64,000 bases of DNA from Siphonodentalium dalli. Lineage: Eukaryota; Mollusca; Scaphopoda; Gadilida; Siphonodentaliidae. The notes under the pieces were generated by a model that was not told the origin of the DNA, did no database searches, and worked only from the letters and a program-made list of their open reading frames with translations. Shown piece by piece: positions 35,863-46,874 of this stretch; position 1 is the stretch's first letter; each line of letters begins with the position of its first letter. A program made the position numbers and the translations under genes. The stretch spans positions 173,113,107-173,177,106 of the forward strand of contig CP136061.1 of assembly GCA_032622095.1 (NCBI GenBank), written 5' to 3'.

Positions 35863-36450
35863 GTAATGGTGTTTGTTTTACCGCATCAGATATCTAAAGT
35901 TGGAATGGAATTGACTTCGCCACAACCCCTGCACAAATTAACCAGATCAATAGATTGGCCGAATCTTCCAGTGACCAATAAATACCGAGCCGAATCTTCC
36001 CGTTCCCATAGAAAGATGACTTATATTTAACGGTGGCAGGAAAATAAATTAACAATAGGAAGGTGAAATTACCCATAGGATTACCAGTGAAATTACCGAT
36101 AGAATTACGAGAGAAATTACCGATGGCGGCACAAAAATTATTGATAGCAATGGCTGAAATTAGGTGGAATTACGAATGAGTTTAACGATTTAGGCTTTAT
36201 TTTACTGCCGGTATTGCCAGTGGTAATAATGTCCCTAGATGTTTTAGTAATGACATGGTTCCTATATCACAAACAGGCACTGAAGTAATGAATATTCTAA
36301 CCGAGCCATATACCTGCTGCATGTCTCCTACAAAGATCCCATACATTATATACATAAATACACCAATAATCCTAATGGAAAATGATAAACAAACAGAAAC
36401 AGCTGCCAATGAATCCATGTAAACACATTGAACATTACATGGCTATAACT
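35863..36450. other. Carboxylase downstream intron sequence
   Basis: No gene. A short degenerate run of gaaattaccgatag-type units occurs at about 36064-36175. Confidence 0.4.
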
Positions 36451-36454
36451 TTAC

Positions 36455-36592
36455 CTTAGCTTTTCCGAGGTACAAATGCATGCTCATGTTGACTTGTGGA
36501 ATAGTTTCTAAATCAAAATTTCGTAATCTGTTGATTTCCAACTGAAAAGCAAGAGCTGGTTCCAAATGTCTGTATATTTTATCTTCTGTAAA
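36455..36592 (-). CDS. ACACA-like (ACC): Acetyl-CoA carboxylase, internal exon (central domain)
   Basis: On the minus strand a 138-bp exon lies between a good acceptor (ttatttacag) and a donor (AAG/gtaaag). Its 46 codons read [20 protein letters not shown], then [14 protein letters not shown] and MHLYLGKAK. Animal acetyl-CoA carboxylases have [20 protein letters not shown] followed by MHLYLGAAKVE in the central region before the carboxyltransferase domain. The enzyme carboxylates acetyl-CoA to malonyl-CoA, the committed step of fatty-acid synthesis. Both ends are phase 0 and it joins in frame to the exon at 50681-50779. It is only part of a gene of more than 2000 codons; the flanking exons lie outside this window or were not recognised. 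Whether it is ACC1 or ACC2 cannot be told; most invertebrates have one gene. Confidence 0.93.
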
Positions 36593-36889
36593 CTGTAAAT
36601 AAAATGTGAATAATCTTTTGTTACTTCACAGCAATTCACAAGTGTTTATTTCAGACAAATTAGGAATCGCAAACCCTTCTTAACACATTCAGTGCCAAGC
36701 TTGGTTTAAACAATATTTAAATCTACCCTCAAAGAACATATATAATATTTTTTTACAAAAATGTTTATTTATGACATGATTTTAGAATAGATGAGGGTGA
36801 AGAGGATTTAACAACAAGCAAGCGAGTCATCGCTTTAATATGTTGAGTTATCACCTCAGAAAAGAAAAAGACATGAGTATATAAGAAGA

Positions 36890-37719
36890 GGGGGGGGGGG
36901 GGGAATATGCCATTTCCCAGTTCCCAGGAATTAAAAGCAAATCTCAGTTAATTCCCAGTAAAAAAAAGAAGCCAGTTCCCAGGAATTAAAATATTATATA
37001 GAGTATCGTGTTATGCTATCTTTTGATTTGATTGGCTACTGTCTGGTCAATTACATCATTTTACATGACATAAAATGCGAACCTATATGTAAATCCATTG
37101 AACAGAATCAACAGATCACTCTTTACACTGATCTACACCACCGCAAATCAGGTATTCCCTAAATATCCAGGTGATGTATGCAAATTCATGTGGTCTCAAT
37201 ATATCTAAGACGGTTTGTGATTTGAGATTGTGCCCCATAACTGGAATGTTAGTATGAAAAACCAAGTCACTTTTTCGAAGGGTGAAGCATCGATTTCATT
37301 GCACTTGTTCACGCAATAATAACTTAATAAATATTTTATTGATATTTGAAGAGCCGCCGGCGGCGACTCTTCCGTCATGTTGTTGATGTTTCTGCGGGAC
37401 TAACTTGGGAAAATCCAAATCGTGGAATATCACCAAAACACATGAAACGGAACAAAACATGCCTGACTCATCTTTCATCGCTGGAATACCGGTCGGGTGT
37501 GTGCATTTTTGGGGGAATAAGTTCATAATTAGGTGAATAAAAATGGAAATCCCGATTAATTGGGGATAATTTCCCGGGTCCCGGAAAATAATTTCAACCT
37601 TTCCCGGGTCCCGGTGGAATTCTGTTCCCGATTCCCGGAAAATTAAATCTGACGATCCCAATTCCCGAAAAAATAAAAAGGGTCGATCCCAGTGCCCCAA
37701 AAATACCCGTTCCCCCCTC
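36890..37719. mobile_element. hAT-like MITE with G-run termini
   Basis: TAAGAAGA occurs immediately before (36882-36889) and after (37720-37727), an 8-bp target duplication. The ends are GGGGG...GGAA and the complement ttcccccctc. The interior is rich in cccgggtcccgg, attcccgg and ttcccagg phrases. The 134-aa minus-strand ORF (37296-37700) follows these phrases and is not judged a gene. The terminal G run blurs the exact left end by a few bases. Confidence 0.6.
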
Positions 37720-37727
37720 TAAGAAGA

Positions 37728-38214
37728 GTGAAAGGCAAGAGTTAGTGGAGTAGCTTAACACAAAATCGTTCACTTTTGGATTAAAGCATGAAACTTTCAC
37801 GGTTGGTTGGGTATGTGGTCCACATCAACCAGTTAGCTGGTTCTATGATTTTGGTGACCACTTGACCTTCAAATTGACCTTGACATTTCGAAAATTGGAG
37901 ATTTAGGGGTATCTATTTTGTATCAAATATAATGGCTATATTAAATGATATATAGACACTGGAGATTGTTGAAGCGATACCATGGATGTCCACCTTTGTA
38001 TCCAAATTCAATTTGTCTACGATAATCCAAAATGGCCACCAAAATTACTAAATTGACGTTTTTTCACTAATATCTTTAAAATCAGTTTCTGCTTTTTGGA
38101 ACTGTTTGAGAATTGTAACTTTATTTTGTATTGGTCATGTTTATAACTGACCATTGGAGCTATGAAATATGCCATTCATATTCAGAATGGCTAATTAAAC
38201 TAGAGGTGTGACTG
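37728..38214. other. Interval without recognisable genes
   Basis: Contains the phrases gttggttgggtatgtggtcc and ttgaccttcaaattgacctt. It may be dispersed repeat. No ORF of note. Confidence 0.35.
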
Positions 38215-38949
38215 TCCCAATGGAACAATGCTTAGAAAAATTTTATTATGGAGAAACGATCAAAAGGTGGATAAAAACATTTTAAAATGATATTCAATCA
38301 GCCGTCTTAGTTAATGGCAATTTGTCTTCATTTTTCCAGCCATCCAGAGGCTGAAGGCAAGGCAACCCGTTATCACCGTATATTTTTCTCTTATGCGCTG
38401 AGATGATAAAAGGAAATAAGAAAATAACAGGTATTACCCTCGACGAGACAGAGTACAAAATAAACCAATATACAGATGACACTACACTTGTACTAGATGG
38501 GAGCGAAGCCAGCCTCAGAGAATCGCTATCCGTGCTGGAATCATTTGCTACTATGTCGGGCCTGAAGGCTAATCTAGACAAATGCCAAATAGTCTGGTTG
38601 GGCTCTCAGAAAATGAACTAATCAGTTCCTTCAGAATGCAAACTTAAAGTTTTGAATACATTCACAGCCCTCGGAATTAAATACAGCACCAGAAATTAAT
38701 TTCAGAGACAAGATCGACAACATGAAAAAGATAATAGACAAATGGAAACATAGACATATCTCACCCATCGGTAGAATAACAATTATCAAGTCTATTCTCA
38801 TTCCAAATATTGTCCATCTTCTCCAATCCCTCCCAAATCCAAAGCAAGATATCCTTGATGAAATCAATAGAATTCTATTCAAATTTGTATGGAACAATAA
38901 ACGCGACAGGGTCAGTCGTACACAACTTTTCAGGGGTTATTAATATGGC
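38215..38949 (+). pseudogene. L1/Tx1 reverse transcriptase, palm and thumb (broken)
   Basis: Frame fragments give LEKFYYGETIKRWIK and NDIQSAV.VNG, then RQGNPLSPYIFLLCAE across a frame change, followed by NQYTDDTTLVLDGS (the F/YxDD catalytic box as YTDD), MSGLKANLDKC and HISPIGRITIIKSILIPNIV. These are consecutive blocks of non-LTR reverse transcriptases of the L1/Tx1 type. Stops at about 38271, 38619 and 38941 and at least one frame change show it is dead. The BEL/Pao insertion cuts it at codon TAT (38944). Confidence 0.85.
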
Positions 38950-39100
38950 TGTCGGGATTGTGTATATGTTTACCGGATATCGGTTCTTTACCGGATATGC
39001 GTTGTCCAGGTTTTTGTATATTCCATGTTTTGGATAAGTTGGAAAATAGATTTCGATTCAATCACTTTTTCTCTCTCTCTCCCGATTATAGATAGATACT
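38950..39100 (+). repeat. BEL/Pao 5' LTR
   Basis: Starts TGTCGGGATTGTGTATATG and ends near gatact. It matches the 3' LTR at nearly every base except the last ten or so, which read gatagatact here and aactcctact there. Confidence 0.85.
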
Positions 39101-39186
39101 TTATTGCGCAATCGCTATACGGATACAGGATATGGCAAAGAAAGAAAAACAAAAAAACTCCTACATTTGGTCCATCGAACCGTAAT

Positions 39187-40228
39187 ATGGCAGACAAATT
39201 ATTCCGAGTTAGACGAGTGCATCGTGGCCAATGTCGCAAACTCATAATCGAACTGGAGGCGACAATCGAAGCAAAAAACTCCAATCATGCTTCGGTGACA
39301 CTGATGAAATTCAGAAAAAAATAGAATTTCTCAAACAACTCGACGCCGAAATAACAGACTCACTCGACCCAACCGATGAGAAGTTCGAAGAAACAATCAT
39401 CGAACACGATGAATACATCGACATACTGCATACAAAGTCCCAAGAATGCGAAATAGCCCTAAAATCAATGAGAATTTCGCGGGAAAACAACCATGCGTCT
39501 ACTGAAAGTTGACATTCCCAAGTTCGGCGGAAATATAATGAACTGGCCTTCGTTCTGGGGCTTGTTTAACACCATCCATTCCTAAAAAACACTGAGTGAA
39601 ATAGAAAAATTCACCTACCTAAAGACATTCATAATCGGTGAGGCTGAATCCTGCATTGCTGGCATGTCAATGACAGGGACCAACAACATGAAAGCAGTGG
39701 AGCTAATGACCGCCAGATTTGGACAGCCACATCGCATCGTCGATGCCTATATGAAACATCTTCTCATTCTACAAAAACTGAGACCCGACCTATAATCGAT
39801 GAGATGTTTTTCGGACAACCTGGAAGCCTCGATCAGAACTCTGGAATCGTTAGGAAAAAACGGAAAATACTTATGAAGCAATGCTAATGCCTTCTTTGTG
39901 GGAGAAAATTCCGCATGATTTACAACGCAACTTAGCACGAAGTCATGGCAACAAGGAATGGACGCTCAAAGAGTTTAGAAGCGAACTCTGCTTAGAAGTT
40001 TCTGCCCTCGAATCATGCTCAACACCAAGCTACACATCCAGAAATGAGTTCACCAACGACGATTCACAGGAACCGGGAACAATCACTTCACTTTATGCGG
40101 GTGCTTCATCGAGCAGAAATTATAATCGATCACCTCGCTCATGTGTTTTCTGCTCAGCGCCACATTTTCAGTCCGACTGTGTGAAACTGAAAGACGTCCC
40201 ATCAAGAATAGACTTCATCAAAAGATAA
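39187..40228 (+). pseudogene. BEL/Pao Gag (broken)
   Basis: Begins at an ATG (39187) with a coiled-coil-like charged stretch, followed after a frame change by the DUF1759-type segment IPKFGGNIMNWPSFWGLFNT (about 39510-39570) with its GEAESCIAGM continuation. The end has a zinc-knuckle region (CVFCSAPHFQSDC, about 40144-40182). The nucleocapsid part would package the element's RNA. Stops at about 39322, 39583, 39793 and 40226 and several frame changes disable it. The second knuckle, expected just downstream, is decayed. Confidence 0.8.
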
Positions 40229-40482
40229 AACCTGTGTTTTAACTGTTTAGAACAGCACAGAGTTAACGTATGCCGATCTATCAAGAGGTGCCTCATCTTC
40301 AAAGGAAACATCATACGAGCATCCATCGGAATTCTGAATCTGAGCAAATGGACGAACCATCACAACCAGAACCAACGACGAATGCTACAGACGCAATTGT
40401 GGCAACGACACACACACCTCAGATCCTTATGAAGACTGCAGTTGCTACCATATATGACGAAAAAGTAGACTCTCACACCACA

Positions 40483-41019
40483 GGGCATTTACTCTTCAAT
40501 GATGGCTCACAATGAACATTCATAACTAAAGAGCTAGAGCACCAGCTGGGACTTGTGACGCGTAAAACTCAAACATTGAATCTCTCAACCTTCGGTGGTG
40601 AATCGGCACAAACACGACAACTGGATGAAGTTATATTCAATGTCGCAAGTGGCAGCTCAATGACTCAAATCAAAGCATTGGTTGTTCCAACCATTACAAA
40701 CCCAGTTCCGATAGCAATCAAGTCTCGTGCGGCTGTACCTGAACTGTTTGGTCTAAAACTGGCTCACCCACTAGATTATGACTGTGATCCATTTGCCATA
40801 TCAATTATAATTGGCAGTGACAATTATTATACATTTGTCCAGAATGACATTATAAAAACAACCGCTGGTCCTGTTGCCGTGAATTCTACTCTAGGATACC
40901 TCATATGCGGTCCATCTGACAAGAAAGCTGAATCAACAAGCTCAACAGCATCTATGCTGCATGTTCTCATAGACGACTCTGACCTAAAACAATTTTGGTC
41001 TCTCAAAACTTGGCATTGA
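40483..41019 (+). pseudogene. BEL/Pao aspartic protease region (DUF1758/A17)
   Basis: The catalytic segment LLFNDGSQ (usual form LLDSGSQ/LFDDGSQ) at about 40489-40512 is cut by TGA (40513-40515). Reading continues in the same frame from about 40516 through TLNLSTFGGESA and IIIGSDNYYTFV to NSTLGYLICGP, the normal C-terminal part of the protease-linker region. One stop separates the catalytic aspartate from the rest. Confidence 0.8.
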
Positions 41020-42640
41020 CCCTGTGACCGACGACGCCAATGATATCGTGAAACAATATTGCGATACATCGATACAGTTTACCGATGGTCGTTATGAACG
41101 AAACTCCCATGGTTATCCGAACACAAACAACTGCCATCTAATCTCGAACTCACCCACAACAGGACCCGATCAATGATTAGACACTTGGCAACGAAACCTG
41201 AACTGTTCTTAAAGTATGGAGAAATCATACAAGATCAACTCAACCGTAACTTTATTGAGAAAGTACCTGGAAACACATGCAGTCCAACCGACACAGTGGT
41301 ACATTATCTGCAACACCATCCGGTGTGCATGGACTCTGCCACTACACCAATTAGAATAGTCCTCGACTGCAGCTGCGCACAGAAAGGACTACCTTCGTTC
41401 AATGATTGCCTTGAGTGTGGACCACCATTACTCAACGATATTGCTTCCATTCTCATGAGATTTCGCGTTGGAAAGTACGGTGTCACCACAGATATCGAGA
41501 AGGCGTTCCTCAACATCGGCCTGGTGCATAGTGATCGGACGCAACACGATTCTTCTGGTTGTCTGACCCGAACGACCCCGAGAGTGATTACGTGATCTAC
41601 CGATTCAAGCGTGTTCTGTTTGGTGCTAAATGTTCTCCGTTTATTCTCAACAGCACCATCATTCATCACCTGAAGGATCTGTCTCATTCCGTGACAGCCG
41701 CTGATGTGATGTTGTCAAATATCTATGTTGACAACATTGTCACAAGTTTCGATAGCGCAGAAAATGTATGTTCGTTCTCCCAGCAAGCCTGTGAAATCAT
41801 GGGCAGTGCAGGTTTTAACCTGAGAAGCTGGGCTTCAAATTGTGCGCAATTCGCTGACGCACCCACCGAAACTTCTATGAAAGCTGATCCTGTGAAAGTG
41901 TTGGGTTTCAATTGGGATGTCAACCACGACATCCTCACACTCAACCAAGGCTGTCTACCTTTCGAAGGAGCTTCGATTACAAAGCGTTGCATCCTGCAGC
42001 AAATTTCCAAAATCTTTGATCCGCTCGGTATTCTATCACCCGTGTCCATATGTGCGCGCATCCTCATGCAGGATATTTGGAAGGAGTCGATCAGCTGGGA
42101 TGCACCGCTACCAGATCAGTATTGTGCGCGATGGAAAGAAATATCGACCGATCTCAACCGAGCGTCCAAATTGGAAATTCTGCGACAGTACAGTTGTTGC
42201 CAAAATCACTCAAGTGGTCAGGCAGTCCTACACGTATTTGCAGATGCTAGTTCGCACACTTACGGGGCGGTATGTTACCTTCAATCGTCCAGTGGTACCT
42301 CCTTTGTGATTGCGAAGTCGCGGGTGGCACCGCTAAAACTCATGACAATACCAAAATTGGAGCTCATGGCCGCTACCATTGCCGCACGATTAGACATTCG
42401 AGCATTTGATTCGTTGGTATCAACATTTCCTCAACTCCACATCAAATTCTGGTCAGATAGTACGATTGTCCTGAGTTGGCTTTCATCCGAGAAAAAACTT
42501 CCAATATTTGTCGCCAATCGTACCAAGGAGATTAAAAACCTGACCCAGACACACACATGGAGTTATTGTGACACAACTTCAAACCCCGCTGACGCGTGGC
42601 ATATCGGCGGACGAACTTACAAAGAGAGACATTTGGTTCC
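41020..42640 (+). pseudogene. BEL/Pao reverse transcriptase and RNase H (broken)
   Basis: 41173-41595 carries PIRIVLDCSC, LPSFNDCLECGPPL and YGVTTDIEKAFLNIGL. A frame change near 41550 leads to PESDYVIYRFKRVLFGAKCSPF and IYVDNIV (catalytic box YVDN at 41724-41735, where the last Asp of YVDD is Asn). The RNase H segment follows with VLHVFADASSHTYGAV, PKLELMAA and FWSDSTIVLSWL. An additional frame change near 42590 separates it from the integrase ORF. The long open stretch (41559-42683, 374 codons) suggests fairly recent decay. Confidence 0.88.
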
Positions 42641-43929
42641 ACGGTCCACTGGACTTAATCGACAACACCCAGCCTTCCATTAGTCTAGTGGCTAATACAA
42701 ATGAAAACACACTGACGTCAGATCAACCAACTGCGACAACAGAAATCACTGAAACAGGTATTCACATTGTCTATCCAATCAATCGTTTCTCAAGTATGAC
42801 CAAGTTACTTCGAGTCTCTGCCTGGGTTTTCCGGTTCATTAACAATATACGTCACCGAACAAACACCCGAAACGGTCCACTTGACATTTCCGAACTTGAA
42901 AATGCAAAGACACATTGGATCCAATGCGCACAGGCAACAGCATATGACAGTGTCCTACATGAACTTTCTCAGTCTAGGACTAAGACAACAATAATAACAC
43001 AACTACAATTATTTCTCGATCCAAATGGTGTCATTCGGTGCAGAGGTAGATTACAGAATGCTACCCTTCAGGACAACACGAAATTTCCAGTTCTCTTACC
43101 AAAATACCACCCATTCTCTAGACTGCTCGTACAGGACATTCACGAAACAGTCAAACATTCTGGTGTCAACTCGACTGTTATCGCGATACGTTCAGCCTCC
43201 TGGATTCCATGTGTCAGACAATTGGTAAAATCGATACTCAAACAGTGTGTTCCGTTTCGCCGAGTTACATGTAAACCTTATCAGTTACCAAACCCACCGC
43301 CATTACCACCTTGTCGCGTAGCGGAAATACCGCCATTCTATTATACAGGTGTAGACTTCTGTGGGCCACTTACCGTTAAGACGACAGCGGGTTCTTCCAC
43401 AGAGAAGTGTTATATCTGCCTTTTCACATGTACCGTAACACGCGCCATACACCTTGAACTTACAACTGATTTGACGACAGAGTCATTCATCGCTGCACTG
43501 CGCCGTTTCTCTAGCAGACGATCGCTTCCCAGGAAAATAATTTCTGACAATGCTAGTACGTTCATGTGCGCCAATTCAACTATTCGCGATTTGTTTAAGT
43601 CTGATGAGGTATCTGACGAACTTAGCACACGTGGTCTACAGTGGCAGTTCATAACAAAGCGTACACCCTGTCAAGGTGGATTCTACGAGAGACTCATAGG
43701 CGTCACCAAACTAGCACTAAAGAAAGTGTTATACCGATCGATAGTAACATTTGAGGAACTTCGGACCCTCATTACTGAGATTGAAGCATGCATTAATAAC
43801 TGGCCACTCATGTATGTTTTTGAAGACCTTGTCGATGGCGACGCTTTAACACCGGCTCATTTCCTTCATGGACACATAATAGCCTTACCTCACCCTTCAG
43901 TATTTGACGATGAACTTAATGACCCTTAA
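42640..43929 (+). pseudogene. BEL/Pao integrase (long open frame, finger damaged)
   Basis: Open reading to 43929. The zinc-binding N-terminal part has HETVKHSG but the last pair reads QCVPF rather than CxxC (about 43245-43258), so the HHCC finger has lost a cysteine. The catalytic core keeps all three acidic residues: GVDFCGP, IISDNAST and GGFYERLIG. The enzyme would join element cDNA to target DNA. The frame ends at TAA (43927-43929) just before the DUF5641 domain. Confidence 0.88.
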
Positions 43930-44390
43930 TTTGACATTCAACCCGATGACCTCCTTAAACGCGCCCGTATACATGCATCACTCATGCAAAACTTTCAAAA
44001 ACGCTGGAAACATGAGTACCTCACGGGTTTAAGGGAGTTCCACAAGTTCACGGATGATAGTTCTAAATGCGTTAAAGCTGGGTCAGTTGTTCAGATCAAA
44101 GAGGACAACGAAAAGAGACTTAAATGGAGATTGGGCGTCATTACAGACATTATTCACGGTAGAGATGGACTCATTTGATCAGTGTCATTAAAAACTTCCA
44201 ACAGGCGTCACAAATAGACCAATCTGTAAACTATATCCACTTGAAGTTTATTGTACTGAACCAAATAACATTCTACATAGAACACTACCTAATACCAGTG
44301 ACCTTATAATCAGTACTAGACCTCGTAGAGAAGCTGCAATTCGCGCAGTTGACAAAATACGTAAATGTTTACAAGACCAGGATTACTAAC
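43930..44390 (+). pseudogene. BEL/Pao C-terminal domain (DUF5641)
   Basis: Right after the integrase stop the peptide QNFQKRWKHEYLTGLRE, VQIKEDNEKRLKWRLGVITD is the usual DUF5641 tail of Pao polyproteins. A stop at about 44178 and frame changes follow before the polypurine tract. Confidence 0.75.
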
Positions 44391-44408
44391 TTTAAAAAGA
44401 GGGGGGTA

Positions 44409-44559
44409 TGTCGGGGATTGTGTATATGTTTACCGGATATCGGTTCTTTACTGGATATGCGTTGTCCTGGTTTTTGTATATTCCATGTTTTGGATAAGTT
44501 GGAAAATAGATTTCGATTCAATCACGTTTTTGCTCTCTCTCCCGATTATAACTCCTACT
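44409..44559 (+). repeat. BEL/Pao 3' LTR
   Basis: Starts TGTCGGGGATTGTGTATATG. It is preceded by the purine run aaaaagagggggg and followed by the target copy ATGGC (44560-44564). Confidence 0.85.
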
Positions 44560-45703
44560 ATGGCGGACTAAAAATGATTAATGTAAAACATTTCAACGAT
44601 GCTCTCAAAATAACCTGGATGCAGATGTATCACGAAGTCACCCCCATGGTTGAACATAACACCCTGAGGAATTTCAGATCCCTTACTTGCGACTTATGGT
44701 TCAAAATACATCAACACTGTTCTATCAAATACTGGGAACCCTTTCTGGCGCGACGTTCTTATGGCTTGGGAGAGTTGCTTGAAAATTATGCCAAACGATA
44801 ATTCACCCCTAGTGACTCAGACTGTTTGGAACCACGATGAACTCCGAATGAATCAAGACGCAATAAATAGTAGCGAGTGGAAGGAAAAGGGCATCTTATT
44901 TATAAATGATCTTATCACACCAGGAAATAAACTGCACATGCTCTAAAGTTTCACCACCAAATTTGACATACCCAATACTTTCTTGACATTGCAAAGTGTC
45001 AATACGCAGCTCCACATTTTATCAAAGCAGACAAAAAAAGATCTCACTAGCACTGAGACCCCCTTCATTCCAAACAATATTCACCTGCTAACAAAAAGTA
45101 AACATGGATGTAAGGATTTTTACAACCTTCTTATCTCAGACAATGGTCAATTCCCAATGTGTGTATCAAAATGGAAAAGAGATCTGGGACCTAATATAAC
45201 CACAAGTTCATGGTCTCATATATTATCATCGCCATTCAATTATCTGCGAGACTCTAGATTACAATGGTTTCAATATCGGATAAATACACGTATTTTGGGA
45301 ACCAAAATGTTGCTATTTCTTATGAAAATATCTGTAGACGATTACTGTAACCGGTGTAATTTACCTGAGAACATTGCCCACATATTCTATGAATGAAAAA
45401 TGGCTGGATAAACACAAGCTGGACATCTCTATCACTCGTATCAATATAATTTTCGGCCTTCCCCACCAGCAAAATTTCAGTGTCAGAAATTTATTTCTGA
45501 CATTGCTTAAATATTACATATACAAAACCAAATTTGAACCCGATACCTTATCCCTGAAATCATTTCTACGTGAACTTGAAGAGAGATACCGCTTAAAGAA
45601 ATATATAGCACTGAAGAGAGATATCCTTAACGATTTCGAATTTGAATGGTTTGAGATATACCTTGCCCTGTCAAGTACTTTGAGGACAAATAACTATTTG
45701 TGA
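44560..45703 (+). pseudogene. L1/Tx1 LINE, C-terminal region
   Basis: Continuation of the LINE interrupted at 38949: YGGLKMINVKHFNDALKIT is the conserved start of the region after the thumb. Further fragments are RLQWFQYRINTRILGTK, the zinc-knuckle YCNRCNLPENIAHIFYE (45340-45396) and a final helical stretch ending near 45703. Stops at about 44799, 44944 and 45394 and frame changes between fragments show decay. The order of motifs matches L1/Tx1 ORF2 C-termini. Confidence 0.82.
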
Positions 45704-45806
45704 TTATGTTCGTTTTTCACTTGTTGATGATTGTAGAAGTAACGCTATATAAATTCCGGGCATGGATAGAGGCAATTTTTTGTCAAATCGGAGACTATAA
45801 ATTATA

Positions 45807-46550
45807 GTGAGGGCCCACGTGTAGTTTCGTGCGACTTGTGTGCCAATATTGATTTTTTTGTGAGTTTCTAGTTATTCCGGGGTCAGGCTTTCCACAAAAG
45901 TTGGTCTACAATTTTTTCCATGGATATTACCTTAATTGGGCGGTTTTGAAATTTAAAGACCGTTTTGTGATTTAAAAAAATGATATTATGCTTTATTTCA
46001 CTTGATATAGGTGTCGTGATATTTTTTTTCTAGTTTTCTCTGGTTTTTTATTCTTTTAGACTTCAGACAATCCAAACTGGTTTGTTCTTGACTTCTGGAG
46101 GTTAGATATATCTATTTAGAGAGCGTTTAATGATTAAACATAGAAAATTTGCATTATTTCATTGGATATATGAGATAGTGAGGGCCCACGTGTAGTTTCG
46201 TGCGACTTGTGTGCCAAAATTTACCTTTTTTATGTGCTTCTAGTTATTCCGGGGTCAGGCTTTCCACAAAAGTTGGTCTACAATTTGTTCCATGGATATT
46301 ACCTTAATTGTACGCTTTTGAAATTTAAAGAGCGTTTTGTGATTTAAAAAAATTTGATATTATGCTTTATTTTCGCTTGATATAGGTGTCGTGATATTTT
46401 TTTTCTAGTTTTCTCTGGGTTTTTTTTATTCTTTTAGGCTTCAGACAATCCAAACAGGTTTGTTCTTGACTTCTGGGGGTTAGAGAGCGTTTAGTGATTA
46501 AAAATAGAAAATTTGCATTATTTCATTGGATATACGAGAGTAACATGGTG
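45807..46550. repeat. Tandem duplication of the element's left end (371 bp)
   Basis: A second GTGAGGGCCCACGTGTAG starts at 46178 and the following sequence parallels 45807-46177 through tttcattggatata. The element therefore has two possible left termini in tandem. Confidence 0.92.
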
Positions 46551-46874
46551 GATTTTTAGTGGAATCTGATTAAATTAAGTACTAGTTATATCAAAACAGT
46601 ATAAATCCATTTTTGGGACAACTTCATATATTTAGAGAGCATTTATGGATAGAAAATACATGAAATTTGGTATAATTTTACGAATTTGGAATTATATGAT
46701 GCTATATTGTCAAGCGTGACGAACACTTTTATCGCAGTTTTCTTTTTCGTGATTACTACTACTAGCTGATATAATGATCATGCCAGGAGGCTTATTTAAC
46801 TGATTTAGAGAACATTCATCAATTAGGGTTATCATACGATACCACAGGATAACAGAATGAGTTACACAATAAGT

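Larger units (their letters stand above)
38950..44559 (+). mobile_element. BEL/Pao LTR retrotransposon
   Basis: Near-identical 151-bp LTRs (38950-39100 and 44409-44559) begin TGTCGGG and are flanked by a 5-bp duplication ATGGC (38945-38949 and 44560-44564). A polypurine tract (about 44392-44407) precedes the right LTR. Order of domains: Gag with DUF1759-type region and zinc knuckles, aspartic protease (DUF1758/A17), reverse transcriptase, RNase H, integrase, DUF5641 C-terminal domain. This is the standard BEL/Pao order. Several stops and frame changes inactivate it. Removing it rejoins the LINE reading frame exactly. No primer-binding site was recognised with confidence. Confidence 0.93.

Noticed and set aside
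37296-37700. 134-aa minus-strand ORF
   Set aside because: Follows the CCCGGGAA repeats of a MITE; composition explains it.
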